This document shows, one piece after another, positions 8,933 to 17,537 of a stretch of 64,000 nucleotides of DNA. Source of the DNA: Halostagnicola kamekurae. Its GTDB lineage: Archaea > Halobacteriota > Halobacteria > Halobacteriales > Natrialbaceae. Each line of letters starts with the position of its first letter. Positions within the stretch are counted from its first letter, which is position 1. Position numbers and translations under genes: made by a program. The DNA is taken from NCBI RefSeq assembly GCF_900116205.1, contig NZ_FOZS01000001.1, forward strand, positions 992,001-1,056,000, written 5' to 3'. The notes beneath the pieces were generated by a model. It was not told the origin of the DNA. It searched no databases and worked only from the letters and a program-made list of their open reading frames with translations.

Positions 8933-9703
8933 ATGGACACGGTCACCCATCACGGACGGGAGACGGCCTTCGTCGCGACCGCCGGTGAGCGCTCCGACGA
9001 AACGATCTGTTTCGTCCACGGCAGCGGAACGTCACACACCGTCTGGGAGTTTCAAAACTCGCTATCGGACCGGTACGACCTCGTCTCGCTCGATCTGAGC
9101 GGCCACGGCGCGTCTGACGACGTTCAGGCCGACGCCGGCTACGCGACGCTGTCTGCCTACAGCGACGATCTGCTCGCCGTCGTCGAGGAGACAGACGCCA
9201 CCGCCGTCGTCGGGAGTTCGCTCGGCGGTGCCGTTACCCTCCACGCGCTGCTCGAGCGATCCTTCGAGCCCAACGCGGCGATCCTGACCGGAACGGGCGC
9301 GCGAATGGGCGTCCTCGAGGATCTGCTGGCCTGGCTCGAGTCGGATTTCGAACGGGCCATCGAGTTCCTCCACGAACCCGATCGACTCTTTCACGATCCG
9401 AACGCGGAACTGCTCGAGGCCTCTCGCGAACGAATGCGCGAGTGCGGGCGACGGACGACGGCGCGGGACTTTCGCACCTGTCACCGCTTCGACGTGCGCG
9501 CTGATCTTGGCGAAATCGACGTCCCCACCCTCGCGGTCTGTGGCGAGTATGACCGGCTCACGCCGCCGTGGTATCACGAGTTCCTCGCGGACGAACTGCC
9601 GGACGGCGAGTACGTGACCATCGACGACGCGGCACACCTGCCGATGCTCGAGCGACCCGACGCGTTCAACGAGGCGCTGGACGACTTCGTAGCGTCCCGA
9701 TAG
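8933..9703 (+). CDS. alpha/beta hydrolase
   Basis: A 256-residue alpha/beta-hydrolase fold enzyme. The oxyanion segment CFVHGSGTSHTVW (27-39), the nucleophile elbow VVGSSLGG (S96 in G-x-S-x-G), the acid loop GEYDRLTPP (about D206) and the histidine in DDAAHLPMLE (about 234) complete the catalytic triad. This is the pattern of soluble esterases, lactonases and C-C hydrolases; the substrate is not predictable. It is transcribed alone, divergent from the cdc48 operon, with a TATA-like GTATTTATGC about 35 bases before the ATG. Confidence 0.92.
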   Translation: MDTVTHHGRETAFVATAGERSDETICFVHGSGTSHTVWEFQNSLSDRYDLVSLDLSGHGASDDVQADAGYATLSAYSDDLLAVVEETDATAVVGSSLGGAVTLHALLERSFEPNAAILTGTGARMGVLEDLLAWLESDFERAIEFLHEPDRLFHDPNAELLEASRERMRECGRRTTARDFRTCHRFDVRADLGEIDVPTLAVCGEYDRLTPPWYHEFLADELPDGEYVTIDDAAHLPMLERPDAFNEALDDFVASR

Positions 9704-9754
9704 GTGGCCACGCGGCGATTCGGCGTCTCGCCCTCGTTCGGTCCCGTCCGAAAA

Positions 9755-10567
9755 CTAGTAGATGTCCCCGAGATCGCCCTCTTGATGGCTGTGCTCTTCG
9801 GCCGGGAACTCGCCGTCCTCGACCGCGGCGACGTACTCGTCGACGGCCGACTCCATCTCCGAGCGAACGTCGCCGAACTGCTTCGAGAACGACGGCGTCC
9901 ACTCGCTCAGACCGACCGCGTCGTGGAAGACCAGTACCTGCCCGTCGCAGTGGGGACCGGCACCGATACCGATCGTCGGAATGTCGATTGCGTCGGTTAT
10001 CGTCTCCGCCAGATTCGAGGGGACGTGCTCTAACACCAGCGAGAACGCGCCCGCATCCGCGTGATCTTCGGCGAGTTCGAGCATCCGATCGGCGGCCGCC
10101 CGGTCCGTCCCCTGACGCGGGTAGCCGCCGTATTGGTTGACGTGCTGCGGGGTCAATCCGAGGTGTGCCATCACGGGGATGCCGAGTTGGACCAGCCGCT
10201 CCGTGATACCGACCGTGTGCGGACCGCTCTCGAGTTTCACCGCGGACGCGCCCTCCTCTTTGAGCATCCGGCCGGCGTTTTCGATCGTGTCGGCCTCGTC
10301 GACACCGAAGGAGAGAAACGGCATGTCGGCGACCACGAGCGCCTCCTCGGTGGCTCGAGTCACGGCACCGACGTGGCTGGCCAGTTGATCGACGTCCACC
10401 GGAACCGTCGTCTCGTAGCCGAGGGCCGTGTTGGCCACGCTGTCGCCGACGAGAATCACGTCGACGCCCGCTTCGTCGACGATTTCGGCCGTCGGTGCGT
10501 CGTATGCGGTCAACATCGTAATGGGCGTCTCGCCCATCTGCTCGCGCAGATCCCGTACGGTTACCAT
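9755..10567 (-). CDS. panB: 3-methyl-2-oxobutanoate hydroxymethyltransferase PanB
   Basis: Transfers a hydroxymethyl group to 2-oxoisovalerate to make ketopantoate, the first committed step of pantothenate and coenzyme A synthesis. The 270-residue TIM barrel is typical in length and shows the family blocks MLTAYDAPTA, the metal-binding VGDSVANTALGYETT, MPFLSFG, the MAHLGLTPQHVNQYGG block, and IGIGAGPHCDGQVLVFHD. The ATG at 10567 gives the usual MVTVRDLREQ opening. Many archaea replace the later steps by pantoate kinase and phosphopantothenate synthetase; CoaD of this pathway is also in the window (near 56 kb). Confidence 0.97.
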   Translation of the reverse strand: MVTVRDLREQMGETPITMLTAYDAPTAEIVDEAGVDVILVGDSVANTALGYETTVPVDVDQLASHVGAVTRATEEALVVADMPFLSFGVDEADTIENAGRMLKEEGASAVKLESGPHTVGITERLVQLGIPVMAHLGLTPQHVNQYGGYPRQGTDRAAADRMLELAEDHADAGAFSLVLEHVPSNLAETITDAIDIPTIGIGAGPHCDGQVLVFHDAVGLSEWTPSFSKQFGDVRSEMESAVDEYVAAVEDGEFPAEEHSHQEGDLGDIY

Positions 10568-10778
10568 ACTCCATTCCTTCGTGGCCGTTCATTAAACCTC
10601 ACCGCTCTGCTGTCGGACAGTCGAACGCTTCCCGTCGAACGACTCTCGTACCATCGAACGGCTCTTGTCCCGCCGAACGGACCGCCACGTGCTCGCGCGG
10701 ACCAGCGCTCTCGCGTTCTATCGGGCGGAACAACCGATTCCCGCGGCACTTATTAGGGCTGCACGGCGATGCTCACTC

Positions 10779-11012
10779 GTGCCAGAACCCGTCGAAACCA
10801 CCTCGCCCGACGGCGTCGACTTCGGTTGGGTGATGCAGGTCACGTTCGTCCTGACCATCGCCGTCGGCGCGCCCATCGTCGCGCTGCTCTCGACCACGGC
10901 GGACCTGACGAGTTGGGGGGCACGCGCCGAGTTCGCGATCCGCGTCGGCGCGCCCATCTGGGTCGTCACCGCGCTGTCGGTGTTCGCGTACGCGAAGCGT
11001 ACTCAGGAGTAA
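10779..11012 (+). CDS. small membrane protein, haloarchaeal DUF5822-like
   Basis: A 78-residue protein with two predicted membrane helices (about VMQVTFVLTIAVGAPIVALL and IRVGAPIWVVTALSVFAY). I start it at the GTG at 10779, where VPEPVETTSPDGVDFGW begins, because a TATA-like ACTTATTAG lies 25-30 bases before it; the open frame further upstream is arginine-rich and unlike protein. I recognise the family only as a conserved haloarchaeal domain, probably DUF5822. No function is known to me. The 211-base gap before it contains loose ~19-base repeats of TCGAACG-C-CT (10619-10660). Confidence 0.75.
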   Translation: MPEPVETTSPDGVDFGWVMQVTFVLTIAVGAPIVALLSTTADLTSWGARAEFAIRVGAPIWVVTALSVFAYAKRTQE

Positions 11013-11095
11013 CGGCGTCAGGAGAGGTCGGTTTCGGTACAACCGGAGGAGACGGCGATCAAGCAGTCGCACAATCAACGCCCCGGAATCTGCGA

Positions 11096-11635
11096 TCAGC
11101 GATCCGGCACCCGCTCGTCGACGTATTCGAAGTCGACGCCCGCGCGCCGGGCCGCCTGCTCGTCTCGTTCCGAGTCGCCGACGAACAACGCCGCCTCCGG
11201 CGTACTCGAGAGCAATCGAATCGACTCGAGCAACGGCTCCGGATCGGGCTTTCTCGCCGGAACCGTATCGCGGCCGACGACCGCGCCGACGGCGGCCTCG
11301 AGGTCGTGTGCCGCGAGCGCGAGCCGACAGGCCGCCTCGCAGTTCAGCGAGCAGACGGCCACGGCGACGTCTCGCTCGAGGAGTTCGTCCGCTCGAGCGA
11401 GTCGCGTGGATCGGCGCGCGCCCTCGCGTTCGTGGTCGGCGATCGCGGTCTCGACCGCCGCGGCGATGCCCGCGCCGTCCGCTCTCTCGAGGAGAGTCCA
11501 GAGGTCCGTCGCCGGCGGTTCGACGCCCTCGGTGTCGTAGACGTCGAGCACGTCGGTCCGGACGGCGTCCCAGTCGACGGCGAGGTCGACGACCGTCCCG
11601 TCTAGATCGTACACGACCGCGTCGTACTCGCTCAC
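11096..11635 (-). CDS. HAD superfamily hydrolase
   Basis: A 179-residue haloacid dehalogenase-like phosphatase. Motif I is YDLDGTVVD near the start (nucleophile Asp and acid/base Asp in DLDGT), motif II lies in AVCSLNCEA, motif III is the lysine of VPARKPDPEPLL and motif IV is FVGDSERDEQAA. The cap is a small helical insert between motifs I and II, as in phosphoglycolate-phosphatase-like members. The substrate cannot be predicted. It is convergent with the DUF5822-like gene. Confidence 0.92.
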   Translation of the reverse strand: MSEYDAVVYDLDGTVVDLAVDWDAVRTDVLDVYDTEGVEPPATDLWTLLERADGAGIAAAVETAIADHEREGARRSTRLARADELLERDVAVAVCSLNCEAACRLALAAHDLEAAVGAVVGRDTVPARKPDPEPLLESIRLLSSTPEAALFVGDSERDEQAARRAGVDFEYVDERVPDR

Positions 11636-11756
11636 GATGGCTAGTATCGACCCGACCCGAATAGCGACTTCGGTTCCGGTCGGGATCGGCGGCGCAGTCC
11701 CGCGGGTAGTGAGGATAGCTCGATTCCCGAAAAAATAGCAGCGGACACCAGTTCGA

Positions 11757-12161
11757 CTAATCGTCGTCGGCCGCCTGTGCCTGCTGTTCGTTGATGTGAT
11801 CGACGATCGATTCGGTTTCGGTTTCGAACTCCTCGTAGTCCATTTCCGCGCCGTGTAACACCGTCGAGAAGTATCGAACGTCGCCGGCGAGCGCGAACGC
11901 TTCCGCTAACTCCGCCTCCGTTACCTCCTCGAGTTTCGCCTCCTCGCGGTGGAAGTGGATGCAGTAGGGACACTGGATCGCAGCGCTCGCGCCGACTCCG
12001 ACGAGCGCCTTCTCCCGTCGGGTAAGGTCGGTTTCTTCGAGCTGGAGATCGCGGACGATGTTCCAGCTGTGATCGGCGGCGGCGTCGGGCAGCGCCTCGA
12101 TCCAGCTTGGAACCACGCCGAGATACTCCTGAATCTCGTCTGCTGTGTCGTTGGATACCAT
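11757..12161 (-). CDS. carboxymuconolactone decarboxylase (AhpD-like) family protein
   Basis: A 134-residue all-helical protein of the CMD/AhpD fold. It keeps the redox signature AIQCPYCIHFH with C64, C67 and H71, the C-x-x-C-x-x-x-H arrangement of AhpD-type peroxidase partners, so an antioxidant or disulfide role is more likely than decarboxylation. The N-terminal helices (VPSWIEALPDAAADHSW) match short haloarchaeal CMD proteins. It is a single gene on the minus strand. Confidence 0.92.
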   Translation of the reverse strand: MVSNDTADEIQEYLGVVPSWIEALPDAAADHSWNIVRDLQLEETDLTRREKALVGVGASAAIQCPYCIHFHREEAKLEEVTEAELAEAFALAGDVRYFSTVLHGAEMDYEEFETETESIVDHINEQQAQAADDD

Positions 12162-12546
12162 TTCGTCTCCTCCTCCGAGACGGATCTCGTCGCGGCCGCG
12201 GTCGCCTGACGACCGATTGCGGGCGGCGGGCCTCGAGATCCGTTCGTCTCTATGTCCGCCAGCGCGAAGTACCTGACACGCTCTTCTCCGCCGCGAACTG
12301 TCGTGATTCTAGCGGCTCTCCGGTCAGAGCCAACGATGGATTCGGCGGGACCCAACGCGAATCCGACCAACCATAACGACGAATCTTATGGGAGACAACG
12401 CCGAAAGCGGACGGATCAACCCCGAAACGGCGGGATATAACCGATGACAGGATCGCGAGCTCGCCGCCTGCCTCGTCGCCGTCCGGAGAGCGGACATCGA
12501 ATGCCCCATCCTTGGGATTTTTGCGCGTCGACGCCCTACGCGGCGT
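12162..12546. other. 385-base gap between the CMD gene and tfs
   Basis: No gene I can support. A 19-codon frame runs from the ATG at 12388 to a stop at 12447 (opening MGDNAESGR), but nothing confirms it. The last 40 bases hold the tfs promoter region, with a T-rich ATTTTTG about 25-30 bases before the start at 12547. Confidence 0.5.
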
Positions 12547-12876
12547 ATGCAGTTCTGCGACGAGTGCGGTTCGATGATGAAAGCCGACGGCGATCAGATG
12601 GTCTGTACGAACGACGAGTGTGGTCGCTCGAACGACCGCGACCGGGAGCGCGAGTCAGCGTTCGTCACGACGGAGGCCCAGACTGACGACGACGTGATCG
12701 AGTCGAGCGAGGAGGCGAACTTCGAGGGCAAACCGATCGCGACGGACATTGTCTGCGACGAGTGTGGCAACCAGGAGGCCTGGTACGAACTCAAACAGAC
12801 CGCCTCGGCCGACGAACCGCCGACCCGCTTTTTCAAGTGTACCGACTGCGGCTACCGCTGGCGCGAGTACAACTGA
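12547..12876 (+). CDS. tfs: transcription factor S (TFS, TFIIS-like cleavage factor)
   Basis: Restarts backtracked RNA polymerase by stimulating RNA cleavage in the active site; archaeal counterpart of TFIIS and of RPB9/RPC11. The 109-residue protein has an N-terminal zinc ribbon (C4, C7, C20, C25), an acidic linker, and a C-terminal zinc ribbon (C70, C73, C98, C101) with the ADEPPT hairpin whose D89-E90 pair is the catalytic acidic tip. Both ribbons are intact, so it is probably active in cleavage. Haloarchaea often have more than one TFS paralogue. Confidence 0.97.
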   Translation: MQFCDECGSMMKADGDQMVCTNDECGRSNDRDRERESAFVTTEAQTDDDVIESSEEANFEGKPIATDIVCDECGNQEAWYELKQTASADEPPTRFFKCTDCGYRWREYN

Positions 12877-12984
12877 CCGGCGACCTACTCGACGCGCGGT
12901 TTGTCGAGGCAGCCGTGGATACCGTCGCCGAGCCGGACCTGCGGCTTCCACCACTGTTATGGCCCAGCGACGACCACTCGAGGT

Positions 12985-14094
12985 ATGAGCGACGAGGAGC
13001 GCCACCGCCAGAGTCGCCTCGTAACGGACGAGGACGGGGCGTTCGACGCCGAACGCGCTCGAGACGAGTCCCTGCCGGTCGAGGACGGCGAGGTCATCGA
13101 CACGGACCAACTCGCCGATCATCAGCGGTATCTCGAGGGACGGGGCATCTACGACGAACGGAACCGGGTCAACGACCTGACCGGTCGGGAGTGGAAGTAC
13201 GCGACGAAATCCGTGATCGCCGAGGGGTACCCGCCGGACGTCCAGCACGACCTCCGCAGCGAACACGGCGGCCAGAAGCCGCCGCGACTCTGTGCGGAGT
13301 TGATCGGACGGTTCAGCAAGGCCGGCGACACAGTCCTCGACCCCTTCGCCGGCGTCGGCGGCACCTTGCTCGGCGCGAGTTTCTGCGAGCACGAGGGAAC
13401 GGGGTCGCGCGACGCCATCGGCTTCGAGCGGAACCAGCGCTGGATCGACGTCTACGAGAACGTCCTCGAGCGAGAGAACGACGAGCGCCGCGACCGGGGC
13501 GAACCGCCCCTCGAGACGCAGGATCTGCGCCACGGAGATTGTGCATCTCTGATCGAGGAGATCCCGGACCGGTCGATCGACCTCCTGCTCACCGACGTTC
13601 CGTACTGGCACATGGACGAACTCGAACAGACCCGAAACGAGCGGGCGACTCGAGCGAGCAAACTGGGATCGTTCGACGCCGAGCGGGCGGGTGACGACGA
13701 CTCTGGCGAGGAGGATACCGATTCGGGCGAGTTCAACCAAGACCGAGCGAACGATGCCGACGGAGTGGTAGACTCCGATGGAGCGCCGGCAGAGCAGACG
13801 AAAGCGGAGTGGCTCGCGGATATGGGCGAGAAGTTCGCCAAGTTCGCGGCGACCGTCAAATCGAATGGCCACCTCGTCGTCTTCATCGGGGATATGTATC
13901 GCGAGCAGTCCTACGAGTTCCTCTCGGCCGACCTCGCGCGCGCCGTCGAATCCGCGGCCCCCGTTCGACTGGTCGCCAACCTGATCTGGTACGATCCCTC
14001 AAAGGACCTCCACGTCTACGGTTACCCGTTCTCGTACGTCCCGTCGATGGTTCACCAGAACGTGCTCGTCTTCAGGCCGGATCGATCGGAGTGA
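12985..14094 (+). CDS. orphan DNA methyltransferase (N4/N6 amino type)
   Basis: A 369-residue S-adenosylmethionine-dependent amino-methyltransferase. The cofactor motifs are clear: QKPPRLCAELIGRF (motif X, 97-110), VLDPFAGVGGTLLG (motif I, 117-130) and GFERN (acidic motif II). The catalytic motif IV reads TDVPYWHM (203-210) instead of DPPY. The order X-I-IV is that of the gamma class. An acidic insert (about 225-265) follows, and the C-terminal VYGYPFSYVPSMVHQNVLVF is probably part of the target region. No restriction gene is nearby. It may be the conserved haloarchaeal CTAG methylase (Zim/HVO_0794 type), but I cannot confirm that. The start at 12985 is the first ATG after the TFS stop with a plausible acidic N-terminus. 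Confidence 0.8.
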   Translation: MSDEERHRQSRLVTDEDGAFDAERARDESLPVEDGEVIDTDQLADHQRYLEGRGIYDERNRVNDLTGREWKYATKSVIAEGYPPDVQHDLRSEHGGQKPPRLCAELIGRFSKAGDTVLDPFAGVGGTLLGASFCEHEGTGSRDAIGFERNQRWIDVYENVLERENDERRDRGEPPLETQDLRHGDCASLIEEIPDRSIDLLLTDVPYWHMDELEQTRNERATRASKLGSFDAERAGDDDSGEEDTDSGEFNQDRANDADGVVDSDGAPAEQTKAEWLADMGEKFAKFAATVKSNGHLVVFIGDMYREQSYEFLSADLARAVESAAPVRLVANLIWYDPSKDLHVYGYPFSYVPSMVHQNVLVFRPDRSE

Positions 14095-14416
14095 GCGGAA
14101 TCGACGGATCGCCGACGGACATTTCCTCGCCGTCTGACGATCGTCACGCAATCGTCTGACGCAGTTTTATCATGTATCGAACCAACGAATCAAACAGGCG
14201 CGCATCGCGTGACGGGTACCAATCTCCCCCCATCCTCCCGTCGGCGCGCCTCCCCCCATTCGCTCCCCACTTTACTCACCTCCACTTTCGGCTCGGATGT
14301 GCGTGTGAACTAACGACTCGAGAGACGAGACATCGACCCATGAGAGACGAGACAGTGACAGCCGAACACTCGACGGGCGGAACCGACGACGCCACCGTTC
14401 GTCGAAGGAGAGAACG
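14095..14416. other. 322-base convergent gap with C-rich runs
   Basis: Lies between two genes that point at each other. An 82-codon frame at 14172-14420 exists, but its sequence is biased, it lacks a usable promoter and it runs into the trkA stop, so I do not call it. At 14224-14267 there are four runs of C (6, 3, 6 and 4 bases), with CTCCCCCCAT occurring twice; on the minus strand these could form a G-quadruplex. Confidence 0.5.
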
Positions 14417-15079
14417 CTAACTCGAGGCGGGCGAGAGGGTCGTTCGGACCTCCTCCGCCGACTCGGTTTCCGTGATGATGGCGACTTCGTCGCCGGACGC
14501 CAGTTCGGTGCCGGGGAGCGGGATGGTCAACGGGTCGGTCGCGCGCCCGTGGGCGTAGATTCGGGCGTTGCCGGGCAACTCGAGTTCGCTGATTCGCTTT
14601 CCGACGGCGTTCGAGCCGTCCGCGATCTCGACGACCGTGAGTTGCAACGATTCCGTGAGGTCCGCGACGACGTTGAAATCGCCGCCGAGCAACGCGGTTT
14701 TCGCGCCGGCCGCTCCGAGACGCTCGGGGTAGACGATCTCATCGACGTCAGCCGCGTACTTCTCGTAGATGTCCTGTCGGTAATCCTCGTCGATGCGCAA
14801 CACGGTTCGACACCCGTGGTGCGCGCCGACCATGCACGCTGCGAAGTTGACGTTCAAGTCGGGCGTGAACGTGCCGATGGCGTCTGCGGTGTCGATTCCC
14901 GCGTCCAGTAGGACCGCTTCGTCCGCGCCGTCGCCGTGGACGGTGTCGAACCCGTCGCCGACGGCTCTGTCGATCCGGTCGGAATCGTTATCGACGACGA
15001 CGACGTCGTGTCCTTCCTCCGAGAGAACGCGCGTCGTCCGCGATCCCACGCGACCGTACCCAACGATAACAAACCTCAT
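14417..15079 (-). CDS. trkA: TrkA-type NAD-binding potassium transport regulator
   Basis: Cytosolic regulator of a potassium transporter or channel. The 220-residue protein starts at the ATG at 15079 with MRFVIVGYGRVGSRTTRVL, a Rossmann fold with GYGRVG nucleotide-binding loop (RCK/TrkA-N), including the acidic end of strand 2 (VVVDND). It continues into a TrkA-C domain (about 140-220) that often binds a small ligand; in related proteins this is c-di-AMP. No membrane segment. A transporter subunit is not adjacent, but a separate K+ channel with its own TrkA-N domain is encoded at 23.7 kb, and the c-di-AMP synthase at 51.5 kb. Confidence 0.92.
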   Translation of the reverse strand: MRFVIVGYGRVGSRTTRVLSEEGHDVVVVDNDSDRIDRAVGDGFDTVHGDGADEAVLLDAGIDTADAIGTFTPDLNVNFAACMVGAHHGCRTVLRIDEDYRQDIYEKYAADVDEIVYPERLGAAGAKTALLGGDFNVVADLTESLQLTVVEIADGSNAVGKRISELELPGNARIYAHGRATDPLTIPLPGTELASGDEVAIITETESAEEVRTTLSPASS

Positions 15080-15110
15080 GGTATGCCGTACGTGGTGGAC
15101 GGTCAAATAC

Positions 15111-15164
15111 GTTGGTCCCAGTGCCGTAGTTGGTCCCAGTACCACGGTTGGTTCCATACCGGAG
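15111..15164. repeat. three tandem 18-base repeats in the trkA/permease promoter region
   Basis: Units GTTGGTCCCAGTGCCGTA (15111-15128), GTTGGTCCCAGTACCACG (15129-15146) and a more diverged GTTGGTTCCATACCGGAG (15147-15164) follow one another with no spacer. They sit 32-85 bases upstream of the trkA start in the divergent region shared with the purine permease, where an activator or repressor array would be expected. Confidence 0.75.
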
Positions 15165-15319
15165 GGTGCTCCCCTACTCGAGGGCGGGCGCTCGAACCGA
15201 CGATCCACCGGTTCCTCGAGCGACCCAGATCTACGGCATATGCACGAACGTGCAATAGTAGTGGCCAGTCGAGACAGGAAGCGTTAACTTACCGGTGTCG
15301 CTATGCTCGTTCATCCAAC

Positions 15320-16801
15320 ATGGGGGCACGTGAGACGATCGCGGAGTTCTTCGGCTTCGACGAGTACGGCACCGATCTCAGAACCGAGTCGATCGCGGGA
15401 CTCACGACGTTTCTGGCGATGGCGTACATCATCGTCGTGAACCCGAGCATCCTCACCGATGCGATCCTCTACAATCACGCTACCGGCGAGATCCAATCGT
15501 CGACGATGATACAGGGGACGGAGTACACCGCGAACGAACTCTTCCAGATGATCGCCGTGGTCACCATCCTGGCCTCGGTCGTGGCGATGGTGGTCATGGC
15601 ACTGTACGCGAACCGGCCGTTCGGACTCGCGCCGGGAATGGGACTGAACGCCTTTTTCACCTACACGGTGGTCCTCATCCTCGGCGTTCCGTGGGAACTC
15701 GCGCTCGCTGCGGTCTTCGTCGAAGGGGTCGTCTTCATCGCACTGACCGCCGTGGGCGCTCGGAAGTACGTCCTCGAGTTGTTCCCCGAACCCGTCAAAT
15801 TCGCCGTCGGCGCGGGGATCGGCGTCTACCTGCTGTTTCTCGGATTGCAGGAGATCGAACTGGTCGTTCCACACGACGATACGTTCATCACGCTCGGAAA
15901 CGTCCTCCAGAGCCCGGTCGCGGCCCTCTCGCTGGTCGGGCTCACTGTCATGCTCTTGCTGTACGCCCGCGGCGTCAAGGGCTCGATCGTCATCGGCATC
16001 GTGTCGACGGCTATCGCCGGCTGGGCGCTGACGCTCGCCGGCGTCGTTCAACCCGACGTGCTCACGCCGGAGGGATCGTACGACAGCGTGACGAACGAGG
16101 GGATCGTTTCGATGCTCGCGTCGGTTCAGTACGACTTCACGCCGCTGTTCTGGGGATTCGTCGACGGGTTGGGCATGATCACCGAGGATCCGCTGGTGTT
16201 CGCCATGGTCGTCTTCACGTTCTTCTTCGTTGATTTCTTCGACACCGCCGGGACGCTCATCGGCGTCTCCCAGATCGGCGGCTTCCTCGACGAGGACGGC
16301 GACCTGCCCGAGGCCGAGAAACCGCTCATGGCCGACGCGGTCGGGACGACCGTCGGCGCGATGATCGGCACCTCCACGGTGACGACGTTCATCGAATCCT
16401 CGACCGGCCTCGAGGAGGGCGGCCGAACCGGGTTCACCACGCTGGTCGTCGCCGGCTTCTTCGCGCTCTCGTTGCTGATCGTTCCGTTGATATCCGCGAT
16501 TCCGCAGTACGCGACCTATCTCGCGCTGGTCGTCGTCGGGATCATCATGCTCCAGGGCGTCGCCGACATCGACTGGAATCACCCGGCGTGGGCGATCTCC
16601 GGCGGCCTGACGATCACGATCATGCCGCTGACGACGTCGATCTCGAACGGCCTCGCGGCGGGAATCATCACCTACCCGCTGGTCAAGTCCGCGGTGGGCG
16701 AGTACCGCGACGTCTCGCTCGGCCAGTGGCTGCTCGCGATCTCGTTCATCGTCTACTTCGTCGCCTACTTCGCGGTGCAGGCCGGAATGGTCGCCTTCTG
16801 A
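15320..16801 (+). CDS. NCS2-family purine/xanthine permease (AzgA-like)
   Basis: Integral membrane symporter for purine bases. I start it at the ATG at 15320 (MGARETIAEFFGFDEYGTDL), which matches AzgA/PbuG proteins; an upstream frame extension is not protein-like. The 493 residues hold about 12-14 membrane helices. Family blocks are clear: ESIAGLTTFLAMAYIIVVNP at the start, GMGLNAFF, VGAGIGVYLLFLGLQ, the FFVDFFDTAGTLIGV block in the middle and TTFIESSTGLEEGGRTG afterwards, where substrate contacts sit. AzgA-like members carry adenine, guanine or hypoxanthine; xanthine is less likely. It is divergent from trkA. Confidence 0.94.
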   Translation: MGARETIAEFFGFDEYGTDLRTESIAGLTTFLAMAYIIVVNPSILTDAILYNHATGEIQSSTMIQGTEYTANELFQMIAVVTILASVVAMVVMALYANRPFGLAPGMGLNAFFTYTVVLILGVPWELALAAVFVEGVVFIALTAVGARKYVLELFPEPVKFAVGAGIGVYLLFLGLQEIELVVPHDDTFITLGNVLQSPVAALSLVGLTVMLLLYARGVKGSIVIGIVSTAIAGWALTLAGVVQPDVLTPEGSYDSVTNEGIVSMLASVQYDFTPLFWGFVDGLGMITEDPLVFAMVVFTFFFVDFFDTAGTLIGVSQIGGFLDEDGDLPEAEKPLMADAVGTTVGAMIGTSTVTTFIESSTGLEEGGRTGFTTLVVAGFFALSLLIVPLISAIPQYATYLALVVVGIIMLQGVADIDWNHPAWAISGGLTITIMPLTTSISNGLAAGIITYPLVKSAVGEYRDVSLGQWLLAISFIVYFVAYFAVQAGMVAF

Positions 16802-16896
16802 GACGCCACCGGTCGGTACCAGTCGGCTATTGTCCTCGTTTTCGACCCGACCTGACAACCAACGTGCTCATACGGCTGGCCCGGCAAGACACTGTC

Positions 16897-17142
16897 ATGG
16901 CAGACATCACGTTTTACGAACTGCCCGGTTGCCCGTTCTGTGCGAAAGTCCGAACGAAACTCGAGGAACTCGACCTCGAATACGACTCGGTCGAAGTGCC
17001 TCAGTCCCACGCCGAACGCACGGAGGTCGAGGAAGTAAGCGGCCAGACCGGCGTTCCCGTCATCGTCGACGAGGCCCACGGCGTCGACGGTATGCACGAG
17101 AGCGACGACATCGTCGCCTACCTCGAGGAGACGTACAACTAG
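16897..17142 (+). CDS. glutaredoxin
   Basis: Small thiol-disulfide oxidoreductase of 81 residues, the normal length. The opening MADITFYELPGCPFCAKVRT shows the C-P-F-C redox pair of the GST-N/glutaredoxin fold, followed by the cis-proline in TGVPVIVD and the GMHESDDIVAYL helix. I start it at the ATG at 16897; the longer frame upstream overlaps the permease gene. Haloarchaea use gamma-glutamylcysteine rather than glutathione, so its partner thiol is probably different. Confidence 0.93.
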   Translation: MADITFYELPGCPFCAKVRTKLEELDLEYDSVEVPQSHAERTEVEEVSGQTGVPVIVDEAHGVDGMHESDDIVAYLEETYN

Positions 17143-17250
17143 CGAAGCGCGACGCGAACTTCGTTCCGAAAACAGCGCCAGGACCAGGATCGACTGCCGC
17201 GATAACCACCCTCGCGTGATCGACTGCGCTCGGGTTCGTGACGGCGGCCG

Positions 17251-17460
17251 CTACGCCGACACGGAGTATCCCGCGCCCTCGATCGCACCGCCGAGCGCGG
17301 CCGCGTCCGCCAGCGCCGGGTCGTGTTCGACGCGGACCTCGTTCGATTCGTGATCGGCGGTCGCCTCGGAGACCCCGTCGAGGCCCTCGAGGGCCTCGAC
17401 GACGGTTTGCTCGCAGCCGTTGCAACTCATTCCAGTTACCTCGAGCGTCGTCTGTTCCAT
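17251..17460 (-). CDS. copZ: copper chaperone, heavy-metal-associated domain
   Basis: A stand-alone 69-residue HMA domain (ferredoxin-like fold) with the metal-binding loop GMSCNGCEQTV, the M-x-C-x-x-C motif that binds Cu(I). Family members hand copper to a P-type ATPase, which is not in this window. The size equals one complete HMA domain and the start at 17460 gives the usual MEQTTLEVTGM opening. It is followed on the minus strand, 77 bases upstream, by the thiamine-binding gene, but I see no functional link. Confidence 0.93.
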   Translation of the reverse strand: MEQTTLEVTGMSCNGCEQTVVEALEGLDGVSEATADHESNEVRVEHDPALADAAALGGAIEGAGYSVSA

Positions 17461-17537
17461 ACCGGACGTACCCGATCCAACGGATTGAACGTTATCCTCT
17501 CGAGTGCGTCTCGGCCCGGTCCGAAGTCGCTCGAGCC

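Noticed and set aside
12388-12447. 19-codon frame after the CMD gene
   Set aside because: Too short to support without homologues or expression data.
14172-14420. 82-codon plus-strand frame between the methyltransferase and trkA
   Set aside because: Pro/Arg-rich, no TATA at the expected distance and it runs over the trkA stop codon.
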